From: Herbiconiux daphne | GTDB taxonomy: Bacteria > Actinomycetota > Actinomycetes > Actinomycetales > Microbacteriaceae | Direction of reading: 5' to 3' | Assembly: GCF_024979295.1 (NCBI RefSeq) | Contig: NZ_JANLCJ010000001.1 | Span: forward strand, 62,001 to 126,000 | Length of the DNA: 64,000 nucleotides | Shown: positions 33,851 through 43,526 of the stretch, piece after piece | How positions within the stretch are numbered: position 1 is the first letter of the stretch | Layout: the number at the start of each line of letters is the position of its first letter | Translations under genes and position numbers: made by a program | The notes under the pieces: generated by a model | The model's database searches: none | Seen by the model: the letters and a program-made list of their open reading frames with translations, nothing else | Told to the model about the DNA's origin: nothing

Positions 33851-34396
33851 ATGGTCAAGAAGAGCCACACCGCGATCCTCGCCGGGGCGATCGAACGCCC
33901 GCAGGAGCACGTGCAGCTCGACGACATCGATCGCGCGCTGCTGCGCGAACTCTCGCGCGACTCGCGGCAGTCGCAGCGCGCGCTCGGCCGCCAGATCAAC
34001 ATGTCGGCTCCCGCCGTGGCCGAGCGCATCGCCCGGTTCGAGCGCAACGGGGTCATCCGCAAGTACTCGATCAACGTCGACTGGGACCGCCTCGGCTACG
34101 ACGTCGTGGTGTTCATGCCGATCACCCTGGAGTCGGGCGGCGACATCGAGCCAACGCTCGCGGCGTTCCGCGAGATCCCCGAGCTCGAGGAGCTCACCGT
34201 GGTGGCGGGCCGCTACGACCTGCTCGCCCGCTTTCGGCTGAGCGACCAGCGGCACCTGCGCGAACTGCTGCTCGACCGGGTGTGGCAGATTCCGAACGTT
34301 GCCCGCATCGAGACGATGCTCGGCCTCGGCAACCTCATCACCGAGGACTACAGCGAGCGCATGCTGCGGAGCGACCCGGATGCGACGCACGAGTGA
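33851..34396 (+). CDS. Lrp/AsnC family transcriptional regulator
   Basis: A 181-residue regulator. The N-terminal helix-turn-helix is DDIDRALLRELSRDSRQSQRALG followed by MSAPAVAERIARFERNGVIRKY; the C-terminal RAM (ligand-binding) domain has LTVVAGRYDLLARFRL and RIETMLGLGNLITEDY. GGAGG lies five bases before the ATG. It has its own promoter but sits in the middle of the aminotransferase-peptidase-peptide importer cluster and is its likely amino-acid-responsive controller. The AT-rich islands on both sides of the cluster are candidate binding sites. Confidence 0.92.
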   Translation: MVKKSHTAILAGAIERPQEHVQLDDIDRALLRELSRDSRQSQRALGRQINMSAPAVAERIARFERNGVIRKYSINVDWDRLGYDVVVFMPITLESGGDIEPTLAAFREIPELEELTVVAGRYDLLARFRLSDQRHLRELLLDRVWQIPNVARIETMLGLGNLITEDYSERMLRSDPDATHE

Positions 34397-34411
34397 TACG
34401 CCGCCACGCGA

Positions 34412-34516
34412 TTCGTTAGGTCAGCTTTCAAATGCCTTGAGAATTCGGGGGATTTGCACGCATTTACATTGTTGTAACACAATCACACCTTTCATGTGAC
34501 ATTAATGCCCTTACAT
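34412..34516. promoter_or_regulatory. AT-rich island upstream of the SnoaL-like gene
   Basis: A sharp drop in G+C in an otherwise GC-rich window. It contains CATTTACAT (34461-34469), which resembles the ATTTACCT repeats upstream of the aminotransferase, and TTGTTGTAACACAA (34469-34482), nearly self-complementary. Regulator binding, probably by the adjacent Lrp-type protein, is the simplest reading. Confidence 0.5.
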
Positions 34517-34522
34517 GGGGTC

Positions 34523-34930
34523 ATGGAGAATCACGCCGAGCCCGACGCTGCCGCCACCATCTGGGCCGCGCAGCTCGACATGTACCAGGGGTTCCTCACC
34601 TCCGACCGGGCACGCACCGATCGCCACATCCACCCCGACGGCACGATGTGGGACTCGGCCTACGAGCCCCTCATCCGCGGGCTCGGCGGGCTGCAGGCGG
34701 TGCGCGACCAGCGACCGACGGGGCCGGATGCCGTGAAGGTCGAGGCTCTCGAAGCCCACGACGAGGTCATCACGGTGCTCGGCGACGTGGCCATCACGCG
34801 TCACCTGCTGACGGTGCGCTTCGAAGGCGGCGCCCAGGCGCCGGAGCGCATCCGCAACACCGGGGTCTGGCGGCTCACCGACGGCACCTGGCTCAACGTG
34901 CACAACCATGAAGACGTGCTGCCCGGCTGA
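34523..34930 (+). CDS. SnoaL-like (NTF2 superfamily) protein
   Basis: A 135-residue protein with the layout of the NTF2-like fold: an N-terminal helix ATIWAAQLDMYQGFLTSD, then IHPDGTMWDS, LGGLQAVRDQR and strands ending in RNTGVWRLTDGTWLNVHNHED, which closely follows the SnoaL_3/DUF4440 pattern. Such proteins bind or convert small molecules, and a function cannot be assigned. The ATG at 34523 was chosen because an upstream in-frame GTG (34496) lies in the AT-rich island. It stands between the Lrp regulator and the peptide-binding protein. Confidence 0.75.
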   Translation: MENHAEPDAAATIWAAQLDMYQGFLTSDRARTDRHIHPDGTMWDSAYEPLIRGLGGLQAVRDQRPTGPDAVKVEALEAHDEVITVLGDVAITRHLLTVRFEGGAQAPERIRNTGVWRLTDGTWLNVHNHEDVLPG

Positions 34931-35008
34931 CCCCGGCCGGCGGCATCCGCACCACCCTCACCACGAATTCCACCGCATTCCGATCACCACACACGAAAGG
35001 ACCCACCA

Positions 35009-36601
35009 GTGAAACGACTCTCACGTGGCTCCGCGCTCCTCGGCGGACTCCTCGGAGCAGCACTGCTGCTCAGCGCGTGCAGCGCCACCGGTTCGACGCC
35101 GAGCTCCGACTCCGCCGGAGGAACGCTCGTGATCGACAAGTCGTTCGACCTCAAGACGGCCGACCCGGCTCGCAACTTCGAGACCACCGGCAACATCCTG
35201 GGCCGAGCGCTCTACGACACCCTCGTGACGTTCGAGAACGGCGACAGCTCGACCCCCATCCCCATGGTGGCCACCGAGTGGTCGGGCAACGACGACGCCA
35301 CGGAATACACCTTCACGCTGCGCGACGACATCACGTTCGCGAGCGGCGACAAGCTGACCGCCGACGACGTGGTGTTCTCGCTCGAGCGGGCGAAGAACGT
35401 CAAGGGCAACGGATCGTTCCTCATGGCGGGCCTCACCGCCGAGAAGGTCGACGACACCACCGTCGTCATCACGTCGGAGGCGCCGAACACCGCCATCCCG
35501 GCCATCATGACGAGCCCGACCCTCGGCATCCTCGACTCGAAGGTCGTGGAGGAGAACGGCGGTTCCGATGCGGAGGGCGCCGACACGGCTGACACCGCCG
35601 AGGAGTACCTCAACGGCGCCTCGGCCGGCAGCGGCCCCTACATCCTCGACTCGTTCGACATCACGACCGAGACGGTCATCACGGCGAACCCCGACTACTG
35701 GGGCACGAAGCCGAAGTACGACAAGGTCGTGCTGCGCAACGCGACCGCCGAGACCCAGAGCTCGGATGTCGTCTCCGGAACGGCCCAGGTGGCTCTCGAC
35801 CTCGGCTCCGACCAGATCGCGTCGCTCGAGGGCAACTCGGCCGTGGTGATCAGCACGACGTCGTCACCGACGATCTTCTTCCTGTTCTCCAACGCCGACC
35901 CGGCCGTCTCGACCATCAGCTCCGACCCGAAGTTCCGTGAGGCCGTGACCTACGGTCTCGACTACGACTCGCTGCTCGAACTCGCCGGCGACGGAGCCAT
36001 CCGTGCCGCCGGTGTGGTGCCCGACTCGTTCCTCGGCGCTCTCAAGGAGAGCGACGCGATCGTGCGCGACGTCGACCGGGCGAAGGCCGCGGTCGCCGCC
36101 CTCGGCGGCACGCCGACGGTGAGCCTGGAGTACCCGAGCGACATCTCGAGCAACGGTCTCGACTTCGGCCCGATCGCCGAGCGCGTGCAGGCCAACCTCG
36201 CCGAGGTGGGCATCACGGTCAACCTCTCGCCCTCACCGGTCGCCACCGCGCTCGAGAACTACCGCGCCGGCACCGAGGAGATGGGACTGTGGCTCTGGAG
36301 CCCCGACTTCCCCGACCCGTCGGACTACCTGGTCTTCGGCCCGGGCGCGACCGTGGGCCTGCGGGCCGGCTGGGCTGCCGGATCGGCGCCCGAGATCGAG
36401 GACATCGCCGCTCAGGCCGCCGTCACGGTCTCCGACGAGGAGCGCGCGCCGCTCTACGAGGAGTTCCAGACCAAGCTGAACGAGGCCGGCGTGTTCAACC
36501 CGCTGTTCCAGCCCTCGGCATCCGTCGTCGCGTCGTCGGCGGTGGGTGAGGTTCTCTACAGCCCGGCGTTCGGTCTCGACATCGCGGCCATCGGACAATA
36601 G
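35009..36601 (+). CDS. Peptide ABC transporter substrate-binding lipoprotein (family 5)
   Basis: A 530-residue exported binding protein. The signal peptide ends in a lipobox (LLSAC, Cys at about 24). Family-5 landmarks are FDLKTADPARNFETT, ATEWSGNDDATEYTFTLRDDITFASGDKLTADDVVFSLERAK, and the C-terminal LWSPDFPDPSDYL. It delivers peptides, or less often other solutes, to the permeases that follow. GTG start with GAAAGGA eight bases upstream. It heads a five-gene importer operon; the ligand is unknown, but the M24 peptidase and DUF885 genes nearby suggest a peptide or N-acylated amino acid. Confidence 0.93.
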   Translation: MKRLSRGSALLGGLLGAALLLSACSATGSTPSSDSAGGTLVIDKSFDLKTADPARNFETTGNILGRALYDTLVTFENGDSSTPIPMVATEWSGNDDATEYTFTLRDDITFASGDKLTADDVVFSLERAKNVKGNGSFLMAGLTAEKVDDTTVVITSEAPNTAIPAIMTSPTLGILDSKVVEENGGSDAEGADTADTAEEYLNGASAGSGPYILDSFDITTETVITANPDYWGTKPKYDKVVLRNATAETQSSDVVSGTAQVALDLGSDQIASLEGNSAVVISTTSSPTIFFLFSNADPAVSTISSDPKFREAVTYGLDYDSLLELAGDGAIRAAGVVPDSFLGALKESDAIVRDVDRAKAAVAALGGTPTVSLEYPSDISSNGLDFGPIAERVQANLAEVGITVNLSPSPVATALENYRAGTEEMGLWLWSPDFPDPSDYLVFGPGATVGLRAGWAAGSAPEIEDIAAQAAVTVSDEERAPLYEEFQTKLNEAGVFNPLFQPSASVVASSAVGEVLYSPAFGLDIAAIGQ

Positions 36602-36705
36602 TCACAACCCCGGATGGGCCGGCGGTCGTCGCCGGCCCATCCGCCGGGCTCCCCTGCGTGCGGGGGAGCCCGGCTCCACCCCCTGGATCTGACGAGGAGC
36701 ACGAC

Positions 36706-37722
36706 GTGTTCGGGCGATTTCTGTTGAAGAGGATCGGGGCCGCCGTGCTTCTCGCCTTCGGCATCGTGGTCGTCACCTTCGCTCTCACGGCCCTGTTGCC
36801 GGGTGACCCGGCAACGGCCCAGCTGGGTGAACGTGCCGCGGCCGACCCCGAGATCGTGGCGGCCTACATGAAGGCCAACGGCCTCGACCAGCCGCTCTAC
36901 ACCCAGTTCTTCATCTATCTGGGCCACCTCGTGCAGGGCGACCTCGGCACGTCGCTGCAGAGCCGCAACCCGGTGCTCACCGACCTCGGCCAGTTCGGTC
37001 CGGCGTCGTTCGAGCTCGCGGTGACGGCCACGGTCATCGCCGTGATCGTGGGGGTCGGCCTCGGCATCGTGGCGGCCCTCCGCCCCGACCGTCCGCTCGA
37101 CCACACCCTGCGCGTGGTGAGCCTCGGCGGCGTCTCGATCCCGATCTTCTGGCTGTCGCTCATCGCCGTGTTCATCTTCTCGACCCAGCTGAGGATCTTC
37201 CCCTCGTCGGGCCGCCTGAACCCCGGCGAGACGCCGCCCCCGCACATCACCGGGCTCTACACGCTCGACTCGCTTCTCACGGCCAACTGGGCGACCTTCG
37301 GTTCGGCCGTCGGGCACCTCATCCTGCCCGCCCTCGTGCTGGCCGCCCCCATGGTGGGCCTGCTGCTGCGGTTCACGCGGTCGTCGATGCTCGAGGTGAT
37401 CGGCAACGACTACGTGCGGTCGGCCAACGCGAAGGGCCTGCCGCCCGGGCTCGTGGTGCGCCGGCACACCTTGCGCGGCGCCCTCGTGCCGGTCATCACG
37501 GTGCTGGGCTCGGCGTTCGCGTCGCTGCTCGCCGGCACCGTGCTGGTGGAGCAGATCTTCGCCTGGCCCGGCATCGGCTCCTACGCCTACCGCAGCGCCT
37601 CGAACCTCGACCTGCCGGCCATCGTCGGCGTCACCCTCTTCGTCGCCCTCGTCTTCATCGCGGTGAACTTCTTGGTCGACGTGCTCTACGGACTCATCGA
37701 TCCCAGGATCAGGACCTCATGA
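36706..37722 (+). CDS. Peptide ABC transporter permease, DppB type
   Basis: A 338-residue membrane protein with about six hydrophobic segments. The start FGRFLLKRIGAAVLLAFGIVVVTF and the long periplasmic loop before the EAA loop (NDYVRSANAKGLPP) are typical of DppB. The GTG at 36706 has GAGGAG six bases upstream; an earlier in-frame ATG at 36658 lacks one. The downstream DppC-like gene overlaps by 4 bp. Together they form the channel of the peptide importer. Confidence 0.92.
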   Translation: MFGRFLLKRIGAAVLLAFGIVVVTFALTALLPGDPATAQLGERAAADPEIVAAYMKANGLDQPLYTQFFIYLGHLVQGDLGTSLQSRNPVLTDLGQFGPASFELAVTATVIAVIVGVGLGIVAALRPDRPLDHTLRVVSLGGVSIPIFWLSLIAVFIFSTQLRIFPSSGRLNPGETPPPHITGLYTLDSLLTANWATFGSAVGHLILPALVLAAPMVGLLLRFTRSSMLEVIGNDYVRSANAKGLPPGLVVRRHTLRGALVPVITVLGSAFASLLAGTVLVEQIFAWPGIGSYAYRSASNLDLPAIVGVTLFVALVFIAVNFLVDVLYGLIDPRIRTS

Positions 37723-38636
37723 CCGCCGCCCCGATCGTCGACCCCAAGATCGAACCCGACGGCCTGCCGACGGCGCCGAACCGCTGGAGCATCCGCGTGC
37801 GGGTGCCCCGCGCCTGGCGCCGCCCGCTCGGCATCGCCGGCGTGGCGATCATCGCCTTCTGGGTGCTGGTGGCGCTGTTCGCGCCGCTGCTCGCGCCCTT
37901 CGACCCGCTCGCCCAGGACTCGCCGCGCTTCCTCCCGCCCTCACCCGAGCACTGGATGGGCACCGACGGCGTCGGCCGCGACGTGCTGTCGCGGGTGATC
38001 TACGGCGCCCAGATCAGCCTGCCGATCGCGGTGGTGCTCGTAGTGCTCTCGGTGATCGTCGGCGGTGTCATCGGCGCGGTCGCGGGCTACGCCGGCGGCG
38101 TCGTCGACAGCATCCTGATGCGGGTGGTCGACCTGTTCTTCGCCTTCCCCAGCATCATCCTGGCCATGGCGATCGCCGCCGCACTCGGCCCGTCGCTCAC
38201 CAACGCGGTGGTCGCGATCGTGGTGGTGTCGTGGCCGTCGTATGCCCGGGTGACGAGATCGCTCGTGCTGAGCCTACGCTCGACCAACTACATCGCGGCG
38301 TCGCGGCTGCTCGGCACGTCGTCGGCGCGAGCCCTCGTGCGCGAGGTGGTGCCGAACGTGGCCGGACCGGTGCTCGTGCTCGCCACCCTCGAACTCGGTG
38401 CCGCCGTGCTGCTGCTGTCGGGCCTGTCGTATCTCGGCCTCGGCGCCGTGCCGCCGACGCCCGAGTGGGGCGCGATGGTCAGCGACGGCGCCCGCACCTT
38501 CAACAACTGGTGGATCGCCGTCTTCCCGGGCATCGCGATCTTCTCGATCGTGCTGGCCTTCAACTTCCTCGGCGACGCGCTGCGCGACGGACTCGACCCG
38601 CGTTCGTCGAAATCGCTGTCGGACGCCGAGATCTAG
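37719..38636 (+). CDS. Peptide ABC transporter permease, DppC type
   Basis: A 305-residue permease with the DppC N-terminal domain (WRRPLGIAGVAIIAFWVLVALFAP), the conserved HWMGTDGVGRDVLSRVIYG segment, and an EAA loop with YIAASRLLGTSSARALVREV. The C-terminal FNFLGDALRDGLDPR is diagnostic for this family. Coupled to the DppB-like gene by ATGA overlap and followed 7 bp later by the first ATPase gene. Confidence 0.93.
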   Translation: MTAAPIVDPKIEPDGLPTAPNRWSIRVRVPRAWRRPLGIAGVAIIAFWVLVALFAPLLAPFDPLAQDSPRFLPPSPEHWMGTDGVGRDVLSRVIYGAQISLPIAVVLVVLSVIVGGVIGAVAGYAGGVVDSILMRVVDLFFAFPSIILAMAIAAALGPSLTNAVVAIVVVSWPSYARVTRSLVLSLRSTNYIAASRLLGTSSARALVREVVPNVAGPVLVLATLELGAAVLLLSGLSYLGLGAVPPTPEWGAMVSDGARTFNNWWIAVFPGIAIFSIVLAFNFLGDALRDGLDPRSSKSLSDAEI

Positions 38637-38643
38637 GAGCACC

Positions 38644-39755
38644 ATGAGCCTTCTCGAAATCGACGACCTCACCATCACCCTGCCCACCACCGGTGCCGGC
38701 CGGGTGCTCGTCGACGGCGTCTCGCTCACCGTCGACTCCGGCCAGATGGTCGGGCTCGCCGGCGAGAGCGGCAGCGGCAAGACCGTCACCGCGCTGACCG
38801 CGCTCGGCTTCGTGCCCGAGGGCGCGACCGCGACCGGAGCGGTGCGCCTCGACGGCGAAGACCTGCTCACCATGGACAAGAAGCGGCTGCGCGAGGTGCG
38901 CGGCACCACCGTGGCCATGGTGTTCCAAGACCCGATGACGTCGCTGCACCCGATGCTGTCGATCCAGACCCAGCTCACCGAGCAGTTGCGGGTGCACCGC
39001 AACCTGTCGAAGCGGGCGGCGCGGGCGCGGGCGATCGAGATGCTCGAGCTCGTGCGCATCCCGAACCCGGCGCGGGCGCTCTCGGCCTTTCCGCACCACT
39101 TCTCGGGCGGCATGCGGCAGCGCATCGCCATCGCGAGCGCGCTCGCCTGCGACCCGAAGCTGCTCATCGCCGACGAGGTGACCACGGCCCTCGACGTGAC
39201 GGTGCAGGCCGGCATCCTGGGGTTGCTCGACCAGTTGCGGCGCGAGCTCGGCATGGCGGTGGTGTTCATCACCCACGACCTCGGGGTCATGAACGTGACC
39301 ACCGATTCGCTCTATGTGATGTACTCCGGGCGTGTGGCCGAGCAAGGGGGCACCCGTGAAGTGCTCGCTGCCCCGCGGCATCCGTACACCCGCGCCCTGA
39401 TCGACGCGCTGCCGGATGCCAGGAACCTGGGTCTGCCGTTGGTCGCGATTCCGGGTGAGGCGGCGACTCCCGAGCGGCGGCCTGCGGGCTGCGCGTTCCA
39501 CCCCCGGTGCGCGTTCGCGGAGGACCGCTGCCGCACCGAGGTGCCGGCGCTGCGCGACATCGGCGGCCAGCGGGAGCTGGCGTGCCACGTCGATCCGTTC
39601 GCCACGGTGGGCGCGGTGGCGGGCGCGGCGGCTGCGGCATCCGGAGCGGGCACGGCATCCCGAGCGGGCACGGCATCCCGAGCGGGCGCGGCGGCTGCGG
39701 CATCCGGAGCCAACGTGGGCCCGACCGATGCCGAACTCTACGGAAGGAGCAGCTC

Positions 39756-39759
<4 letters not shown>
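38644..39759 (+). CDS. Peptide ABC transporter ATP-binding protein, DppD type
   Basis: A 371-residue ATPase. Walker A is GESGSGKT, the Q-loop region VFQDPMTSLHPML, the signature FSGGMRQRIAIA, Walker B LLIADEVTTALD, then the oligopeptide-family C-terminal Cys motif (CAFHPRC...C...C) that binds an iron-sulfur cluster in relatives. A 50-residue Ala/Gly/Ser tail (GTASRAGTASRAG) follows, encoded by direct repeats. The ATG at 38644 follows GGAG. Overlaps the next ATPase by 4 bp. Confidence 0.92.
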
Positions 39760-40742
<983 letters not shown>

Positions 40743-40745
40743 GCC

Positions 40746-41810
40746 GTGCGCACCAGCCTGCGGCTCAACAACGACCTCGAACCCGGGCAGCTGATCGACC
40801 TCGCCCGGGCTGCCGAAGCGGCCGGATTCGACCAGCTCTGGGTGTCGCACGACCTCATGCTGCGCTCGGCGCCCGTGCTGCTCGGCGCGCTGGCCACGTC
40901 GACGAGCCGCATCTCGCTGGGCGTGGGCATCGTGAACCCCTACACGATGCACCCCGCCGAGATCGCGATGATGGCCTCCACCATGCAGGAGCTGTCTGGC
41001 GGCCGCTTCCTGCTCGGGCTCGCCGCCGGAGCCGCCGACTTCCTCGGCTGGGTCGGCATTGAGCAACCGAAGCCGTTGACCGCGGTGCGCGAAGCGCTGC
41101 GATCGCTCCGGGCGCTGCTGAACGGCGGCAAGCCGCTCACGATCGAGGGTTCGGGTTCGGGCTGGACCGACCAGGCCTACCTGCGCGTGCCACCGCAGCC
41201 CACGCCCATCTACGTCGGGGCGATGAGTCCGCGCATGGTCGAGTTCGCCGGGGCGGAGGCCGACGGGGTGCTCGCGCTGCTGTTTCCGCCTGAGCACTTC
41301 TCGACCGTGGCCGCGCAGGTGTCGGCGGGAGCGGCGGCGGCCGGCCGGTCGCTCGACGGTGCGCCGGATGGCGCCGGCGCCCGCTCGCTTGACGGCTCAG
41401 GCGCCGGCTCGCCAGGCGCCTTCGATCTGCCGGCCTGCGTGTGGCTCTCGATCGATCACGACCAGCGCCGAGCCGAACGGGCGCTCGCGCACAAGCTCGC
41501 CTACTACGGCTCGGCGTTCTCGCCCTACCTGCTCGGTCGCGCCGGACTCTCGCGCGCCGACTTCGCCGAGGTCGACGCCGCTCTGCGTCGGGGCGACCCC
41601 GAAGCGGCCGCGGATGCCGTGACACCCCGCATGCTCGCGCTCGGCATCGCGGGGGCTCCGGATGCCGTCATCGCGCGGTGCGCGTCGCTGCGAGACCTCG
41701 GCGCCCGCCATCTCTCCTTCGGGCCGCCGCTCGGCGACGACCCCGTCGCCGCGGTCGAACTGCTCGGCGACACGGTGCTGCCGGTGGTGAGAGGGTGGAA
41801 CGAACAGTGA
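40746..41810 (+). CDS. Luciferase-like (LLM class) flavin or F420-dependent oxidoreductase
   Basis: A 354-residue TIM-barrel protein. LAEAAGFDQLWVSHDLMLRSAPVLLGALA and the SGGRFLLGLAAG segment place it in the LLM family near methylenetetrahydromethanopterin reductase-like F420 enzymes. A Gly/Ser/Ala-rich insert (residues about 200-222) interrupts the barrel. It starts with GTG, 3 bp after the peptide ATPase gene. The substrate and the cofactor (FMN or F420) are unknown; an FbiC homologue at the end of the window makes F420 possible. Its stop codon is tandemly repeated 10 bp later. Confidence 0.85.
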   Translation: MRTSLRLNNDLEPGQLIDLARAAEAAGFDQLWVSHDLMLRSAPVLLGALATSTSRISLGVGIVNPYTMHPAEIAMMASTMQELSGGRFLLGLAAGAADFLGWVGIEQPKPLTAVREALRSLRALLNGGKPLTIEGSGSGWTDQAYLRVPPQPTPIYVGAMSPRMVEFAGAEADGVLALLFPPEHFSTVAAQVSAGAAAAGRSLDGAPDGAGARSLDGSGAGSPGAFDLPACVWLSIDHDQRRAERALAHKLAYYGSAFSPYLLGRAGLSRADFAEVDAALRRGDPEAAADAVTPRMLALGIAGAPDAVIARCASLRDLGARHLSFGPPLGDDPVAAVELLGDTVLPVVRGWNEQ

Positions 41811-41820
41811 GGAACAGTGA
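41802..41820 (+). repeat. Tandem 10-bp repeat of the LLM gene stop codon
   Basis: GAACAGTGA occurs at 41802-41810, where TGA is the stop, and again at 41812-41820. The second copy also brings the GAGAAGGG ribosome-binding site near the next gene. Confidence 0.8.
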
Positions 41821-41829
41821 GAAGGGCCG

Positions 41830-43506
41830 ATGATGACCTCTGACGACGTCGCCGAGCTGGGCGAACGCCTCTGGAACTGGCGCGTGTGCACCTCGTTCCG
41901 CACCGCCGACGACATTCCGCGCGTGCCGCACGACCCGCTCTGGCTGCCCGACTTCTCACCCGAGGCGATCGACGAGCGACGGGCGGAGCGGGCGCGGTTC
42001 GCCGAGCAGTGGGCGGCGATCGACGTCACCGCCGCCGATGTCGCCACGCAGATCGACCACCGGTTGCTCGGTTCCGTGCTGGCGCGCGTCGGCTGGGAGT
42101 GCGACGACCTGCCGTCGTGGCGGTTCGACGCCCACTTCCTGGTGGGCCAGGTCGTCGGGCCCTACTTCGATCTTCTGCTGCCGCGGCCGCCGTTCTCGGC
42201 CGAGCGCCAGGCCGGCATCCTGCACTCCCTCACGGCCATCCCGGGGCAGCTCGAGCAGGCCCGGGCGAACCTCGAGGGGCACGGCGTGGCCGACCTCGCA
42301 CGCATCGCCATCGGAGAGCTCGAGGCCATCGACGAGCGGCTCGCCGCGTCGGTCGCCGCGCTCGCGCCGCACCTGGCCGAGCGGGTTCACGCCGAGGCGA
42401 CCGAGGCCGCTGCGGTGGCCGGTGCCGCGCTCGTGTCGTTCCGCGAGTGGCTCGACGCCTCGCTGCCGGGTTTCGGGCCGTCGGTGGCGATCGGGCGTGA
42501 GCGGTTCATCCGCTATCTGCGCACGGTTGCCCTCATCGCCGACGAGCCCGAGCACCTCGTGGCGGCGGCCGAGCAGGAGTATCGGCGGGCCGTGGTGTGG
42601 GAGGCGCTCGCGAAGAACGCGCACCCTGAGCGGCCGGAGCCGTTCGCCACCATCGACGACCAGCTCGCCCGGCAGCGTGCCGACGAGCAGGCGATGCGCG
42701 CCTTCGCCGAACGGTCGGCGCTGCTCAGCCAGGAGGGTTACGGGCATTATCACGTGCATCCGGTGCCGGCCTATGTGGAGCCGTTGCACTGGTTCGGCGT
42801 GAACGACGACCTGACCGACTACGACCGGCCGGGGGTCGACGGGCTGGCCTACACGCCCGACCCGGGGCCGGGGCTGCCCTATTTCTATGCGGCCAACGCG
42901 ATCGATCCGCGGCTCGGCATCATCCACGAGGGGGCGCACTACCAGCAGCTCGTGCGGGCGTGGAGTCACGAGAACGCGCTGCGGCGGCACTACTACGACT
43001 CGATCGCGAACGAGGGCATCGCGTTCTACAACGAGGAGATGATGCTGCAGGCGGGCCTCTTCGACGACGCGCCCGCGTCACGCAACGTCGTGCACAACTT
43101 CAACCGGCTGCGATCGTTGCGGGTGGTGGTCGACGTCAATCTCGCCACCGGGCGGTTCACGCTCGAGCAGGGGGTGCGGGCCTTCGTCGAGCGGGTGCCG
43201 ATGGATGACGCGACCGCGCGCGAGGAGACCGCCTTCTATCTGGCGACTCCCGGGCTCGGCATGTCGTATCTGGTGGGCAAGCTCCAGCTGATGCGGATGC
43301 TCGCCGATGCGATCGAGCGGTCGACCGGGCCGTTCGACTTCCGCGCGTTCCACGACTGGGTGTGGAAGAACGGCAACCTGCCGTTCTCGCTGCAGCGGTG
43401 GGAGCTGCTGGGCGACCGCAGCGAGGTCGACGCGCTGGATGCGTTCGATGAGGTCGATGCGCGCGGCGCGTTCGATGCGCGCGGCTCGCAGGGGCCGCTC
43501 GCGTGA
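41830..43506 (+). CDS. DUF885 family protein, probable metallopeptidase
   Basis: A 558-residue cytoplasmic protein. The DUF885 zinc motif HEGAHYQQL is near residue 366 and NEGIAFYNEEMM near 398, giving the likely metal ligands; SYLVGKLQL near the C-terminus is also a family mark. DUF885 relatives are thought to be peptidases or carboxypeptidases. GAGAAGGG precedes two tandem ATGs; the first is used here. It closes the peptide-import cluster and probably hydrolyses the imported substrate. The last 25 residues (DALDAFDEVDARGAFDARG) are repetitive and acidic. Confidence 0.85.
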   Translation: MMTSDDVAELGERLWNWRVCTSFRTADDIPRVPHDPLWLPDFSPEAIDERRAERARFAEQWAAIDVTAADVATQIDHRLLGSVLARVGWECDDLPSWRFDAHFLVGQVVGPYFDLLLPRPPFSAERQAGILHSLTAIPGQLEQARANLEGHGVADLARIAIGELEAIDERLAASVAALAPHLAERVHAEATEAAAVAGAALVSFREWLDASLPGFGPSVAIGRERFIRYLRTVALIADEPEHLVAAAEQEYRRAVVWEALAKNAHPERPEPFATIDDQLARQRADEQAMRAFAERSALLSQEGYGHYHVHPVPAYVEPLHWFGVNDDLTDYDRPGVDGLAYTPDPGPGLPYFYAANAIDPRLGIIHEGAHYQQLVRAWSHENALRRHYYDSIANEGIAFYNEEMMLQAGLFDDAPASRNVVHNFNRLRSLRVVVDVNLATGRFTLEQGVRAFVERVPMDDATAREETAFYLATPGLGMSYLVGKLQLMRMLADAIERSTGPFDFRAFHDWVWKNGNLPFSLQRWELLGDRSEVDALDAFDEVDARGAFDARGSQGPLA

Positions 43507-43526
43507 GTGGCGGCATCCGTTCGCGG

